The notes: generated by a model from the letters alone, not told the origin. A DNA stretch of 64,000 bases from Couchioplanes caeruleus (GCF_003751945.1 NZ_RJKL01000001.1:3906001-3970000); one strand, 5' to 3'; positions 48,471 through 58,769 are shown, counted from the first letter of the stretch. A program made the numbers and translations.

Positions 48471-48500
48471 CAAGAGCCCACCGGCGCCTGACAAGAGCCC
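48459..48500. repeat. 21-bp perfect tandem duplication over a stop codon
   Basis: 48459-48479 and 48480-48500 are identical, each containing TGA. The first is the STAS gene stop and the second lies in frame. A further 17-bp piece of the gene end (48451-48467) recurs at 48507-48523. Confidence 0.92.
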
Positions 48501-48649
48501 ACCTACGCCAGGCCACCGGCGCCGACCGCTCGGCGGCGAGCCGGACGAAACCGAGGACCCCTGGCCGGACCACCGCGCAAGCCCGGATGGTCGCTTGCGC
48601 GTGTGTGCTGGTCCAGCCGCACTTGCCCCGTACAGACAAATAAGAACGA

Positions 48650-48710
48650 CCCCCGTCGGGGGCGACGGGGGCCGTCCGAAGATTCGGCTCCGGGGGGGTC
48701 GAGCCGAATC
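48650..48710. terminator. two adjacent hairpins downstream of the STAS gene
   Basis: CCCCCGTCG-GGGG-CGACGGGGG (48650-48671) is followed by GATTCGGCT-12 nt-AGCCGAATC (48681-48710). The rest of 48471-48946 has no supported gene. Confidence 0.7.
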
Positions 48711-48946
48711 GGCCCCGGTGATCGCGGGGGGCGCAACCACCGAGAAACCTTCGCGGGAAAGCGACCGCCTCGGCGGCGCCTCCCCGAACGCCACCGATAT
48801 CGCCCACATGCAGACAACATGAATCCCTGTCGCCCCACAAGCATGCCTCAGTAGCGCCTCACCGTCGAGTACCCAGTGTCACCAGAAAGCCCACACGTCA
48901 CGTCGCAAGCGTGACTCGCTGCTTCTTGCGGCTACACTTTCGGCCC

Positions 48947-49747
48947 GTGGGCCAGAGCGCCGCATTTTTCGACCTCGACAAGACCGTCATCGCCAAGTCC
49001 AGTGCACTGGCCTTCGGACGGCCGTTCTATCGCGATGGCCTCATCAGCCGGCGCGACGTCGTGAAGTCGGCCTACGCGCAGTTGATGTTCCGGCTCGGCG
49101 GCGCCGACGAGCAGACCATGGCCCGCACCCGCGACTACCTCGCCGCACTCTGCAAGGGTTGGAAGGTCGAGCAGGTGCGGCAGATCGTCGCCGAGACCCT
49201 GGAAGAACTGATCAACCCGTACGTGTACGCCGAGGCGGCCGTCCTCATCGGCGAGCACCAGACGGCCGGGCGTGACGTCGTCCTGGTCTCGGCCTCCGGG
49301 GACGAGATGGTCCGCCCGATCGGCGAACTGCTCGGCGTCACCGACGTGATCGCGACCCGGATGGGCATCGTCGACGGGCGGTACAGCGGCGAGGTCGAGT
49401 TCTACGCGGCCGGCTCCAGCAAGGTCTCCGAGGTGCGGCAGTTGGCGCAGGCGCGGGGGTACGACCTTGCGCAGTGTTACGCCTATTCGGATTCGAACAG
49501 TGATCTGCCGCTGCTGCAGGCGGTGGGGCACCCCAGTGTGGTGAACCCGGATCGGGCGCTGCGCCGGGTGGCCCTGGAGCGCGCCTGGCCGGTGCTGGAG
49601 TTCCGGCATCCGATTCCGCTGGGGCGGCGGCTGCGCGAACGGCCGGCGGTGCCGCTCACCGCCGCGGCTCTCAGCGTGGGCGTGGGCGTGGCGATCGGCA
49701 TCGCGATCTATGGCCGGCACCGGCGAATGCGGGCCATGCCTGCGTAA
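48947..49747 (+). CDS. HAD-IB family phosphatase (SerB-like) with a C-terminal helix
   Basis: 266 residues from GTG 48947. HAD motifs: FFDLDKTVI (nucleophile DxDKT), VLVSASGDE and YAYSDSNSDLPLL. The helical cap (FYRDGLISRRDVVKSAYAQ) is type C1. These proteins resemble phosphoserine phosphatase, but actinobacterial members of this subgroup may act on lysophosphatidic acid or other phosphates. A C-terminal hydrophobic helix (AAALSVGVGVAIGIAIYG) and a basic tail suggest membrane attachment. 49748-50031 shows no gene. Confidence 0.88.
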   Translation: MGQSAAFFDLDKTVIAKSSALAFGRPFYRDGLISRRDVVKSAYAQLMFRLGGADEQTMARTRDYLAALCKGWKVEQVRQIVAETLEELINPYVYAEAAVLIGEHQTAGRDVVLVSASGDEMVRPIGELLGVTDVIATRMGIVDGRYSGEVEFYAAGSSKVSEVRQLAQARGYDLAQCYAYSDSNSDLPLLQAVGHPSVVNPDRALRRVALERAWPVLEFRHPIPLGRRLRERPAVPLTAAALSVGVGVAIGIAIYGRHRRMRAMPA

Positions 49748-50031
49748 GCCCATTGAGGGGCGTCACCGCCAAGCGTCTGACTAATTACGGTTAGTAGCTT
49801 TTGCCCTGGTGATCAAGGGCCCGGCGGCGTAGAAAGGACTGGCGGGATCCCGAAGAACCACCAGCGGATCCCGTGCACGGCCACCGGGAACCCACGCGCG
49901 ATCAGCCACGGCAGGCACGTTGCGGCGGGACCCACCGGATTCCGGCGGGACTGTCGACAACGACCCAGGTGCACGCTTGATAACCCGGCAGGACGCGCAA
50001 GTGGCGGCGTCTCACCCGTGAGGCGCCGTCC

Positions 50032-50517
50032 TTACATTTCCGCCCGCCGGGGAAACGCGAGGTGCCGGTTGCGCAGCTCGTGGTAGACCTCGCGGAACGC
50101 CTGAGGCCGGCGGTGGAAGTCGACGCCCTGGGCCCACAGCTCGGTGTTCACAGTGGATCCGTCGCGGCCCTCGATGAGCACGGTCATGCCGCCCTCGATC
50201 TCCCACCGACCGATCTTGTTGGCGTGCCGGTGCAGGCGGACGTGGGCGATGTCCTCCCAGCGCAGTGTCCGTGTCCGCAGGAGCCCGCGGATGCGCAGGG
50301 CATGAGGGCTGACGTAGACGCCCATCTCGATGATCCGCCAGCCGCCGATCACCCAGGCCGCCGCCATCAGCATGGCGAGGATGCGTACGCCGACGCCGGT
50401 CAGCTCGAAGAGCCCGATGCTCGCCCAGCCGAGCAGCCCGAATGCCACCGCCTCCCAGCCGATGACCAGCCAGCGACCGGTCCCGACCGAGTAGGGGCGA
50501 ATCCACTCGTTTCCCAC
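50032..50517 (-). CDS. membrane protein with bacterial PH domain
   Basis: 161 residues. Two helices (WLVIGWEAVAFGLLGWASIG; VRILAMLMAAAWVIGGWRII) are followed by a PH-like domain (GVYVSPHALRIRGLLRTRTLRWEDIAHVRL, VNTELWAQG). GTG 50517 starts MGNEWIRPYS. The role is unknown; such proteins are common in actinobacterial membranes. It is followed on the same strand, 57 bp upstream, by the Fic-like gene. Confidence 0.8.
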   Translation of the reverse strand: MGNEWIRPYSVGTGRWLVIGWEAVAFGLLGWASIGLFELTGVGVRILAMLMAAAWVIGGWRIIEMGVYVSPHALRIRGLLRTRTLRWEDIAHVRLHRHANKIGRWEIEGGMTVLIEGRDGSTVNTELWAQGVDFHRRPQAFREVYHELRNRHLAFPRRAEM

Positions 50518-50574
50518 TAGCCGAGTATGCCAACCCGCCCGAGGACAAAAAGGGCGTTCCGCCAGGTGCGGCTG

Positions 50575-51318
50575 TCAATTGCCCGAAGGCGACAGGACCT
50601 CGTTCCCGATCTCCTGTAGTTCGTCCGCGCCCGCCGACACGGCCGCCGCGTAGTGCCGCAGCCACGAGCGGACGCCGTCGGGAGTGCCGGTCGCGTACGC
50701 GCCCGCCGAGCCGACGTACTCCGGCTCGCGCGCGAGATGCCCCCGCTCGACGCCGACGAGACCACGGATGTCGAAGCCGCGGGAGACGAGGGTCAGCCGA
50801 GCCGCGGCCCGCGCGACGACGCCGGCCGGACCCGCGAACGGCCGCAGGGTCAGCAACTCGGCGTGCACGACGGCGGCCAGCAGCAGCGGCGGCGTCCGCT
50901 CGTTGCCGGCGACCAGCCCGGCCAACGCGTCGATCCGCTCGGCCCCGGACAGGAGCCGGCCGAGGTCACCGTCGGCCACCGCGCCGCGCGCGGCCAGCAT
51001 GTGCAGGCGGGCCAGCACCTGCCGGGGGGCGCGGGGCCAGAGGTCGGCGAGCCCGTCGAGCCCCTCCGACACCCGCAGCGCGCCCTGTACCACCGGGTCG
51101 GTGACCGTGCCGGCGCGGACCGCGGCGAGGTCGTGGCGGTGGTCCTCGAGGGCGGCGCTCGCCACCGCGGCGCGCAGGCCGACCTCGGCCGCCACCTGGC
51201 CGCCCTGGCGGCGCAGCGCGCGGTGGCGCAGGGCGCCGTCGACCTTGGCGCGGGCCTCGGCGAAGGCGGGCTCGACGTCGGCGAGCGCGAGCAGCGGGGC
51301 CAGGGGATCGTTCGTCAC
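50575..51318 (-). CDS. Fic-like protein with a degenerate active site
   Basis: 247 residues from GTG 51318. The helical arrangement and HAELLTLRPFAGPAGVVARAAARL resemble the Fic core (HPFxxGNGRxxR), but the catalytic His is Arg (RPF) and the GNGR part is GPAGVVAR, so AMPylation activity is unlikely. The N-terminus includes a helix (LAPLLALADVEPAFAEARA) in the usual inhibitory-helix region. It is divergent from acs, with 149 bp between starts. In other actinobacteria a similar gene precedes acs and is usually called an oxidoreductase without support. Confidence 0.6.
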   Translation of the reverse strand: MTNDPLAPLLALADVEPAFAEARAKVDGALRHRALRRQGGQVAAEVGLRAAVASAALEDHRHDLAAVRAGTVTDPVVQGALRVSEGLDGLADLWPRAPRQVLARLHMLAARGAVADGDLGRLLSGAERIDALAGLVAGNERTPPLLLAAVVHAELLTLRPFAGPAGVVARAAARLTLVSRGFDIRGLVGVERGHLAREPEYVGSAGAYATGTPDGVRSWLRHYAAAVSAGADELQEIGNEVLSPSGN

Positions 51319-51467
51319 GTGCCTAACCGTAGCGGGAACGCGGCACTGCACGTACGGGCGCGGAAGTGGCAGAATTCGCGCAGTACCGAGCACAAGGCTC
51401 GCCCGGAAAAGCGGGCAGAACTAGTGTTCCACCCAAGCAGATCGGTCACGGCAGAGGAGCCGCCCTC

Positions 51468-53453
51468 ATGAGTGAAACCCTGGAGAATCTGTATTCGGAG
51501 ACGCGGCAGTTCCCGCCGCCGGCCGAGCTCGCCGCCGCGGCGAACGTCAAGGCCGACGCCTACGAACGGGCCGGTGCGGACCGGCTGGGATTCTGGGAGG
51601 AACAGGCCAAGCGGCTCACCTGGACCAAGCCCTGGGACCAGGTGCTGGACTGGTCGAACCCGCCGTTCGCCAAGTGGTTCGTCGGCGGCGAGCTCAACAT
51701 CGCGTACAACTGCGTCGACCGGCACGTCGAAGCCGGCCACGGTGACAAGGTCGCCATCCACTGGGAGGGCGAGCCGGGCGACACCCGCACGATCACGTAC
51801 GCGGACCTGCTGCGCAGCGTCAGCCAGGCGGCCAACACCCTGACCGAGCTCGGCGTCACGGCCGGCGACCGGGTGGCGATCTACCTGCCGATGATCCCGG
51901 AGGCGGCGGTCGCGATGCTGGCCTGCGCGCGAATCGGCGCGATGCACAGCGTGGTCTTCGGCGGCTTCTCGGTCGACGCGCTGTCCACCCGCATCCAGGA
52001 CGCCGACGCCAAGGTGGTGATCACGGCCGACGGCGGTTACCGCCGGGGCAAGCCGTCCGCCCTCAAGCCGACCGTCGACGAGGCGGTCGCGCAGTGCCCG
52101 AGCATCGAGCACGTGCTGGTCGTGCGGCGGACGGGCGAGGACATCGCCTGGGGCGAGAAGGACCTGTGGTGGCACGAGACGGTCGAGCGGGCGAGCGCCG
52201 AGCACCGGCCGCAGTCGTTCGACTCCGAGCACCCGCTGTTCATCCTTTACACCTCCGGCACGACGGGCAAGCCCAAGGGCATCCTGCACACGACCGGCGG
52301 CTACCTCACCCAGGCGTCGTACACGCATCACGCGATGTTCGACCTGAAGCCTGCGACCGACGTCTTCTGGTGCAGCGCCGACGTCGGCTGGGTCACCGGG
52401 CACTCGTACATCGTCTACGGGCCGCTCTCCAACGGCGCCACGCAGGTCATGTACGAGGGCACCCCGGACACGCCGCACAAGGGACGCTTCTGGGAGATCA
52501 TCGACAAGTACCGGGTCACCATCCTCTACACCGCGCCCACGCTCATCCGCACGATGATGAAGTGGGGCGAGGACATTCCGGCCAAGTACGACCTGTCCTC
52601 GCTGCGCATCCTCGGCAGCGTCGGCGAGCCGATCAACCCCGAGGCCTGGATGTGGTACCGGGCGAACATCGGGCACGACAACTGCCCGATCGTGGACACC
52701 TGGTGGCAGACCGAGACCGGCGCCGGGATGATCTCGCCGCTGCCCGGCGTGACCAGCACCAAGCCCGGTTCGGCGATGACCCCGCTGCCGGGCATCTCCG
52801 CGGACGTGGTCGACGACCAGGCGCAGTCGGTGCCGAACGGCGGCGGCGGATTCCTGGTGCTGCGCGAGCCGTGGCCCTCGATGCTGCGGACGATCTGGGG
52901 CGACGACCAGCGCTTCATCGACACGTACTGGTCGCGCTTCGGCAAGGGCGCCGGCACGGGCGACGAGTGGATCTACTTCGCCGGCGACGGCGCGAAGAAG
53001 GACGAGGACGGCGCGCTCTGGCTGCTCGGCCGCGTCGACGACGTCATGCTGATCTCGGGTCACAACATCTCGACGACCGAGGTCGAGTCGGCGCTGGTCT
53101 CGCACCCGGCGGTGGCCGAGGCCGCCGTGGTGGGCGCGACCGACCCGACGACCGGGCAGGCCATCGTCGCCTTCGCGATCCCGCGGGGCAACGTGGACAC
53201 CACCGGCGACGCGGGCGAGAAGCTGATCCAGGACCTGCGCAACCACGTGGCGAAGACGCTCGGGCCGATCGCCAAGCCGCGGCAGATCATGCTCGTGGCC
53301 GAGCTGCCCAAGACCCGGTCCGGCAAGATCATGCGCCGCTTGCTGAAGGACGTCGCCGAGCGCCGCTCCCTGGGCGACGTCACGACCCTCCAGGACTCCA
53401 CGGTCATGGACCTGATCTCGGCGGGAATGCGGAGCTCCAAGTCCGAGGATTGA
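51468..53453 (+). CDS. acs: acetyl-CoA synthetase
   Basis: 661 residues, the normal length. ATG 51468 has GAGGAG upstream. The protein is an adenylate-forming enzyme: [13 protein letters not shown] (P-loop), WWQTETG, and [13 protein letters not shown], whose Lys is the catalytic residue and the usual acetylation switch. It activates acetate with ATP to acetyl-AMP and then acetyl-CoA. It is followed by a hairpin terminator. Confidence 0.96.
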   Translation: MSETLENLYSETRQFPPPAELAAAANVKADAYERAGADRLGFWEEQAKRLTWTKPWDQVLDWSNPPFAKWFVGGELNIAYNCVDRHVEAGHGDKVAIHWEGEPGDTRTITYADLLRSVSQAANTLTELGVTAGDRVAIYLPMIPEAAVAMLACARIGAMHSVVFGGFSVDALSTRIQDADAKVVITADGGYRRGKPSALKPTVDEAVAQCPSIEHVLVVRRTGEDIAWGEKDLWWHETVERASAEHRPQSFDSEHPLFILYTSGTTGKPKGILHTTGGYLTQASYTHHAMFDLKPATDVFWCSADVGWVTGHSYIVYGPLSNGATQVMYEGTPDTPHKGRFWEIIDKYRVTILYTAPTLIRTMMKWGEDIPAKYDLSSLRILGSVGEPINPEAWMWYRANIGHDNCPIVDTWWQTETGAGMISPLPGVTSTKPGSAMTPLPGISADVVDDQAQSVPNGGGGFLVLREPWPSMLRTIWGDDQRFIDTYWSRFGKGAGTGDEWIYFAGDGAKKDEDGALWLLGRVDDVMLISGHNISTTEVESALVSHPAVAEAAVVGATDPTTGQAIVAFAIPRGNVDTTGDAGEKLIQDLRNHVAKTLGPIAKPRQIMLVAELPKTRSGKIMRRLLKDVAERRSLGDVTTLQDSTVMDLISAGMRSSKSED

Positions 53454-53471
53454 TATAGGCAGCCATCCATT

Positions 53472-53507
53472 AACAGCGGTGGATCCGGCGACGGATCTGC
53501 CGCTGTT
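53472..53507 (+). terminator. acs terminator hairpin
   Basis: AACAGCGGTGGATCCG pairs with CGGATCTGCCGCTGTT (two G-T pairs) around a 4-nt loop, 19 bp after the acs stop, followed by a short T run. Confidence 0.75.
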
Positions 53508-53620
53508 TCATGTGGACGGTGCATTTTCGGCCATTTGCCGGAATGCGCGCGATGCCCCATCCACGGACAGCAATCAATCATGATCAATACGTTAGAGCCC
53601 TTCCGGTGCATCGCTCCATT

Positions 53621-53634
53621 TGCATACGTTCACC
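53621..53634 (+). promoter_or_regulatory. shared upstream element, copy 1
   Basis: TGCATACGTTCACC lies 76 bp before the first protease gene and recurs at 56186-56199, 72 bp before the second. The flanks (TCCATTT before, AGCC after) are also shared. Candidate promoter part or regulator site. Confidence 0.6.
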
Positions 53635-53709
53635 TGAGCCTCGAACCCGAGGCGGTCCACCGCCGTCGCTGCACAACAGCGCGCGGTCATGCCAACGGAG
53701 GTATACGTA

Positions 53710-56088
53710 GTGCGCAAGGTGGTCGTTGGACTGCTCGGCGCCGCGATGGTGACCAGCGTCGGAATTCTCATTCCGGCCGGCGCCACCGCTGCACCGCCGG
53801 TCGATCCCGGACCGGCGGTCAAGGCCGACGCGACACATGTGGATGATCTCCCCAACCCGCTCGAGGACAAGCGCCGGGCACTGCGGGAGCAGGCGATCGC
53901 CGACGTCGTCAGCGGCGAGGCGAAAGCGATAAAGCGGAACGGCAGCACGGTCGTCAAGGTCGGCCGGACCCAGGGGTCGGGTGTCACGAATCGCAAGATC
54001 GCCAAGTCCGGCACGGACCAGTACGTGGAACTGGGCCGCGAGCGGACCGACCGGATCTTCGTGATCCTGGCCGAGTTCGGCAACGACCGGCACCCGAACT
54101 ACCCGGACGTCGACTCCAACCCGAACGTGCCCGGCCCGACCACGTTCGAGGGCCCGCTGCACAACAAGATCCCCGCGCCGAACCGTGCGGTCGACAACTC
54201 GACGGTGTGGCAACCCGACTACAACCCCGAGCACTACCGGGACCTGTACTTCGGCGAGGGCGCGGGCAAGGAGTCGGTCAAGACCTACTTCGAGACCCAG
54301 TCGTCCGGGCGCTACAGCGTCGAGGGCAAGGTCACCGACTGGGTCAAGGTCAACTACAACGAGGCGCGGTACGGCCGCGACCTCTGTGGCAGCAACGTCT
54401 GCAACAACACCTGGGCGCTCGTGCGTGACGCGGCGAACAAGTGGGTCGCGGACCAGCAGGCGGCCGGCCGTACCGACGCCGAGATCGCCGCGGACATGAA
54501 GGCGTTCGACCAGTACGACCGCTACGACTTCGACAACGACGGCGACTTCAACGAGTCCGACGGTTACATCGACCACTTCCAGATCGTCCACGCCGGTGGC
54601 GATGCCGCCGACGGCGACCCGCAGCAGGGCGAGGACGCGATCTGGAGCCACCGCTGGTACGCGTTCGGCACCGACCAGGGCCGCACCGGCCCGGCGGGCA
54701 ACCTGCTCGGCGGCACGCAGATCGGCAGCACCGGCATCTGGATCGGCGACTACACCATCCAGCCGGAGAACGGCGGCCTGAGCGTCTTCGTCCACGAGTA
54801 CGGCCACGACCTGGGCCTGCCGGACGACTACGACACCTCCGGCGGCGGCGACAACAACAACGAGCACTGGACCCTGATGGCCCAGAGCCGGCTCAGCGCC
54901 GCGGGCGACCAGGCCATCGGCACCCGCCCGGGTGACCTCGGCGCCTGGAACAAGCTGCAGCTCGGCTGGTTCGACTACGAGACGGTGGTCGCCGGCCAGC
55001 AGAAGACCCTCGAGCTCGGGCCGCAGGAGTACAACACGGCCAAGGCGCAAGGCGTCGTCGTGGTGCTGCCCGACAAGGAGGTCACGACCGAGCTCGGCGC
55101 ACCCTTCGCCGGTGAGGGTCAGTTCTTCTCCGGCAACGCCGACGACCTGAACAACTCGATGTCGCAGGAGATCGACCTGACCGGCAAGACCACCGCGGGC
55201 GTCACGCTCAAGGGCCGGTACGACATCGAGGCCGACTACGACTACCTGTACTTCGAGGCGTCGACGGACAACGGCAGCACGTGGACGCGCCTCGACGGCA
55301 CGCTGAACGGCGCGGCGTTCCCGCGGGACGCCAGCGGCACGCCGGCCCTGACCGGCAGCACGGGCGGCGCGTGGGCGGACATCGCGGTGCCGCTGAACGC
55401 GTACGCCGGCCAGAAGATCGCCTTCCGTCTGCACTACCTGACGGACGGTGGCGTCGCCGAGGGCGGCTTCTTCGGTGACGACATCACGATCACCGCGGAC
55501 GGCGCGACCGTGCTGGTCGACGGCGCCGAGGGCGACACCACCTGGGAGCTCGACGGCTTCACGATCGTCGGGGCCTCCTCGACCGAGATGTTCGACAACT
55601 TCTACATCGCCGGGCACCGCAGCTACGTCTCGTACGACAAGTACCTCAAGACCGGCCCGTACTTCTTCGGTTACCAGCCGACATTGCCGGACAAGGTGGA
55701 CCACTATTCCTACCAGGAGGGCCTGCTCATTTCGTACTGGGACACCTCGCAGGTGGACAACAACACGAATGTGCACCCGGGATCGGGCCGCAACCTGATC
55801 ATCGACTCGCGCCCGGCGCCGTTCTACAACCTGGAAGGGCTGCCGTGGCGGGCCCGCATCCAGGTGTACGACGCCCCGTTCAGCCTGAAGAAGGCGGATT
55901 CGTTCACGTTGCACATCAATGGCAAGCCCAGCTACATCCGGGGCCAGGCCGCGCAGCCGCTGTTCGACGACACCAAGAAGTACTTCTACGACGAGCTTCC
56001 CAACCACGGCGTGAAGCTCCCGGCGGTCGGCGTCAAGATCAAGGTCCTCAATGTCAATAACACTTCTATGAAGATCAAAATCGGGTGA
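53710..56088 (+). CDS. secreted M6 metalloprotease (immune inhibitor A-like), copy 1
   Basis: 792 residues from GTG 53710, with GGAGG 9 nt upstream; the ATG at 53689 lies before that site. The signal peptide runs to AGATAAP (about residue 28). An N-terminal propeptide is followed by the peptidase domain with HEYGHDLGLPDDYD near residue 361: zinc ligands His-His and a third in the downstream region, catalytic Glu. The C-terminal part is beta-rich (GRYDIEADYDYLYFEASTDNG, YLTDGGVAEGGFFGDDI), a MAM/immunoglobulin-like and VEG domain as in immune inhibitor A. Secreted zinc endopeptidase. About 70% similar to the next gene, by eye. Confidence 0.92.
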   Translation: MRKVVVGLLGAAMVTSVGILIPAGATAAPPVDPGPAVKADATHVDDLPNPLEDKRRALREQAIADVVSGEAKAIKRNGSTVVKVGRTQGSGVTNRKIAKSGTDQYVELGRERTDRIFVILAEFGNDRHPNYPDVDSNPNVPGPTTFEGPLHNKIPAPNRAVDNSTVWQPDYNPEHYRDLYFGEGAGKESVKTYFETQSSGRYSVEGKVTDWVKVNYNEARYGRDLCGSNVCNNTWALVRDAANKWVADQQAAGRTDAEIAADMKAFDQYDRYDFDNDGDFNESDGYIDHFQIVHAGGDAADGDPQQGEDAIWSHRWYAFGTDQGRTGPAGNLLGGTQIGSTGIWIGDYTIQPENGGLSVFVHEYGHDLGLPDDYDTSGGGDNNNEHWTLMAQSRLSAAGDQAIGTRPGDLGAWNKLQLGWFDYETVVAGQQKTLELGPQEYNTAKAQGVVVVLPDKEVTTELGAPFAGEGQFFSGNADDLNNSMSQEIDLTGKTTAGVTLKGRYDIEADYDYLYFEASTDNGSTWTRLDGTLNGAAFPRDASGTPALTGSTGGAWADIAVPLNAYAGQKIAFRLHYLTDGGVAEGGFFGDDITITADGATVLVDGAEGDTTWELDGFTIVGASSTEMFDNFYIAGHRSYVSYDKYLKTGPYFFGYQPTLPDKVDHYSYQEGLLISYWDTSQVDNNTNVHPGSGRNLIIDSRPAPFYNLEGLPWRARIQVYDAPFSLKKADSFTLHINGKPSYIRGQAAQPLFDDTKKYFYDELPNHGVKLPAVGVKIKVLNVNNTSMKIKIG

Positions 56089-56105
56089 TCTAGGGATATA
56101 AGGAA

Positions 56106-56135
56106 CGGCGCCCGGGGAAATTTCCCCGGGCGCCG
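56106..56135 (+). terminator. strong terminator between the two protease genes
   Basis: A 30-bp perfect palindrome (CGGCGCCCGGGGAAA and its complement) lies 18 bp after the stop, followed by T-rich sequence (CAAAAACTTTTTTCTG at 56146). The two proteases are therefore separate transcription units. Confidence 0.9.
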
Positions 56136-56185
56136 CGCCGTTTACCAAAAACTTTTTTCTGAGGTCTTCCACACATCCATTTTTT

Positions 56186-56199
56186 TGCATACGTTCACC
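56186..56199 (+). promoter_or_regulatory. shared upstream element, copy 2
   Basis: Same TGCATACGTTCACC as at 53621, here preceded by TTTTTT and the terminator of the first protease. Confidence 0.6.
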
Positions 56200-56270
56200 C
56201 AAGCCCCGATCAAGGGCCTGTGCCACCGCTCGCTGCGTGGGGCGTGCGGTTTGTTCAACGGAGGTACGTA

Positions 56271-58655
56271 GTGCGCAAGGTAGTCGTTGGACTACTCGGC
56301 GCCGCGATGGTCACGAGCTTCGGGGCTCTGCTCCCGGCCGTGGCACAGGCGGCGCCCCCGGTGGAGCCGACAACGTCGAAGGCCAGCAAGGCGGACCCGG
56401 CCGACGAGCTCCCCAACCCGCTCGAGGACAAGCGCCGCGAACTGCGCGAGGAGGCGCTCGCTGCCGTCCTCAAGGGCGAGGCCAAGCCGGTGACTCGCGG
56501 CGCGAGCACCGTGGTGAAGGTCGGCAAGACCCGCGGCGGCGGCGAGACCGACCGCACCGTCAGCGGGTCCGGCGTGGACCAGTACGTCGAGCTCGCCCGT
56601 AAGACGACCGACAAGATCTTCGTGATTCTCGCCGAGTTCGGCAACGAGCGGCATCCCAAGTATCCGGACGTCGACAGCGACCCGGAGACCCCGGGCCCGA
56701 CGACGTTCGAGGGCCCGCTGCACAACAAGATCCCGGCACCGGACCGCACCAAGGACAACACCACGGTGTGGCAACCCGACTACAACCGGGCCCACTTCGA
56801 GAAGCTGTACTTCGGCGAGGGCAAGAACGTCGAGTCGCTGAAGACCTACTACGAGATGCAGTCCTCCAACGTCTACAGCGTCGAGGGCAAGGTCACCGAG
56901 TGGGTCAAGGTCAAGTACAACGAGGCCCGCTACGGCCGCGACTGCGACATCGACAAGGTCTGCACCGACACCAACATGTGGGCGCTCGTCACCGACGCCG
57001 CCAACCAGTGGGTCGCTGACCAGAAGGCCGCGGGGCGCACCGACGCCCAGATCAAGGCCGACATGAAGTCGTTCGACAAGTGGGATCGCTACGACTTCGA
57101 CAACGACTCCAACTTCAACGAGTCGGACGGCTACATCGACCACTTCCAGATCGTCCACGCCGGCGGCGACCAGGCCGACGGCGACCCGCAGCAGGGTGAG
57201 GACGCCATCTGGGCGCACCGCTGGTACGCGTACAACACCTCCGCGGGCGTGACCGGCCCGGCACAGAACAAGGCCGGCGGCACGCAGATCGGCAACACCG
57301 GCGTGTGGATCGGTGACTACACCGTCCAGCCCGAGAACGGCGGCCTGAGCGTCTTCGCGCACGAGTACGGCCACGACCTGGGCCTGCCGGACGACTACGA
57401 CACCAGCGGCGGCTCGAACAACAACAGCGAGTACTGGACGCTGATGGCCCAGAGCCGTCTCTCCGGCGAGGGCGAGCCCCTCGGCACGCGCCCCGGCGAC
57501 CTCGGCGCCTGGCAGAAGCTGCGCCTCGGCTGGCTCGACCACGTGACCCTGAAGGCGGGTAAGAAGAAGACCCTCGAGCTCGGCCCGCAGGAGTACCACT
57601 CGAAGAAGCCGCAGGCCGCGGTCATCGTCCTGCCGAAGAAGGCGGTCGAGAAGAAGCTCGGCGCCCCGTTCGCCGGCACCAAGCAGTTCTTCTCCGGCAA
57701 CGCCAACTCCCTCAACACCACGCTGACCCAGGCGGTCGACCTGACCGGCAAGACCAGCGCGTCGTTCGACCTCAAGGGCCGCTACGCCATCGAGGCGGGC
57801 TACGACTACCTCTACGTCGAAGTCTCGGAGAACGGCACCACGTGGACGCCGGTCGACGGCACCATCGACGGCACCCCCTTCGGCAAGGACGGCGCCGAGC
57901 CGGGCCGCCCGACCATCTCCGGCACCAGCGGTGGCGCGTGGAAGTCCATCCACGTTCCGCTCGACGCCTACGCCGGCAAGAAGATCCAGGTACGGCTGCA
58001 CTACCTCACCGACGGTGGTAAGAACGACGGCGGCTTCTTCGGTGACGACCTGACCATCACGGCGGACGGCGCCGCCCTCTCCACCGACGGCGCCGAGGGC
58101 GACCTGCAGTGGAAGCCCGCCGGCTTCAGCGCTGTCGGTGCCTCCATCACGGGGATGCACGACCACTACTACATCGCGGGCAACCGCACCTATGTGTCGT
58201 ACGACAAGTACCTGAAGACGGGCCCCTACAACATCGGCTGGGCGAGCACCAAGCCGGACTGGGCCGAGCACTTCTCGTACCAGCAGGGTCTGCTGATCTC
58301 CTACAGCGACACGTCGCAGGAGGACAACAACGTCAACCAGCACCCGGGCGAAGGTCGCAACATGATCATCGACAGCCGCCCGGAGCCGATGTACAACATG
58401 GACGGGCAGCCGTGGCGGGCGCGCATCCAGCTCTACGACGCGCCGTTCGGCCTCAAGAAGGCCGACTCGTTCACGCTGCACGTCGACGGTAAGCCCAGCT
58501 ACATCCGGGGCCCCGAGGCGGAGTCCGTGTTCGACGACAAGAAGCAGCACTGGTTCGCGGACGCACCGTGGCACGGCGTCAAGCTGCCCCGTGTCGGCGT
58601 CAAGATCAAGGTCTTGGAGCAGAAGGGCACCTCGATCAAGATCCGCGTTTCCTGA
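56271..58655 (+). CDS. secreted M6 metalloprotease (immune inhibitor A-like), copy 2
   Basis: 794 residues from GTG 56271, with ACGGAGGTACGTA immediately upstream as in copy 1. The signal peptide ends near AVAQAAP. The peptidase domain has HEYGHDLGLPDDYD near residue 364. The Asp-rich stretches and C-terminal beta domains are shared throughout with copy 1. Differences concentrate in the propeptide, the C-terminal domain surface and a shift towards Lys (KKTLELGPQEYHSKKPQ), so the mature protein is more basic. Tandem duplication followed by divergence is the clear origin. Confidence 0.92.
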   Translation: MRKVVVGLLGAAMVTSFGALLPAVAQAAPPVEPTTSKASKADPADELPNPLEDKRRELREEALAAVLKGEAKPVTRGASTVVKVGKTRGGGETDRTVSGSGVDQYVELARKTTDKIFVILAEFGNERHPKYPDVDSDPETPGPTTFEGPLHNKIPAPDRTKDNTTVWQPDYNRAHFEKLYFGEGKNVESLKTYYEMQSSNVYSVEGKVTEWVKVKYNEARYGRDCDIDKVCTDTNMWALVTDAANQWVADQKAAGRTDAQIKADMKSFDKWDRYDFDNDSNFNESDGYIDHFQIVHAGGDQADGDPQQGEDAIWAHRWYAYNTSAGVTGPAQNKAGGTQIGNTGVWIGDYTVQPENGGLSVFAHEYGHDLGLPDDYDTSGGSNNNSEYWTLMAQSRLSGEGEPLGTRPGDLGAWQKLRLGWLDHVTLKAGKKKTLELGPQEYHSKKPQAAVIVLPKKAVEKKLGAPFAGTKQFFSGNANSLNTTLTQAVDLTGKTSASFDLKGRYAIEAGYDYLYVEVSENGTTWTPVDGTIDGTPFGKDGAEPGRPTISGTSGGAWKSIHVPLDAYAGKKIQVRLHYLTDGGKNDGGFFGDDLTITADGAALSTDGAEGDLQWKPAGFSAVGASITGMHDHYYIAGNRTYVSYDKYLKTGPYNIGWASTKPDWAEHFSYQQGLLISYSDTSQEDNNVNQHPGEGRNMIIDSRPEPMYNMDGQPWRARIQLYDAPFGLKKADSFTLHVDGKPSYIRGPEAESVFDDKKQHWFADAPWHGVKLPRVGVKIKVLEQKGTSIKIRVS

Positions 58656-58670
58656 CCCACCGCACCACCA

Positions 58671-58700
58671 GACGCCCGGGGGCCTCGGCCCCCGGGCGTC
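58671..58700 (+). terminator. terminator after the second protease gene
   Basis: GACGCCCGGGGGCC-TC-GGCCCCCGGGCGTC, a 14-bp perfect stem, followed by ACCCTTTTCC. Confidence 0.88.
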
Positions 58701-58769
58701 ACCCTTTTCCCGCCTGATCAGGGAACCCCGCGCGCCGCAATCGGGTCTCACTCACGGAGGTGCCACACC

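Noticed and set aside
53584..58751. Two minus-strand open frames of 820-880 codons
   Set aside because: Antisense to the two M6 proteases; Val/Leu/Arg-rich shadow frames that mirror each other because the sense genes are paralogues.
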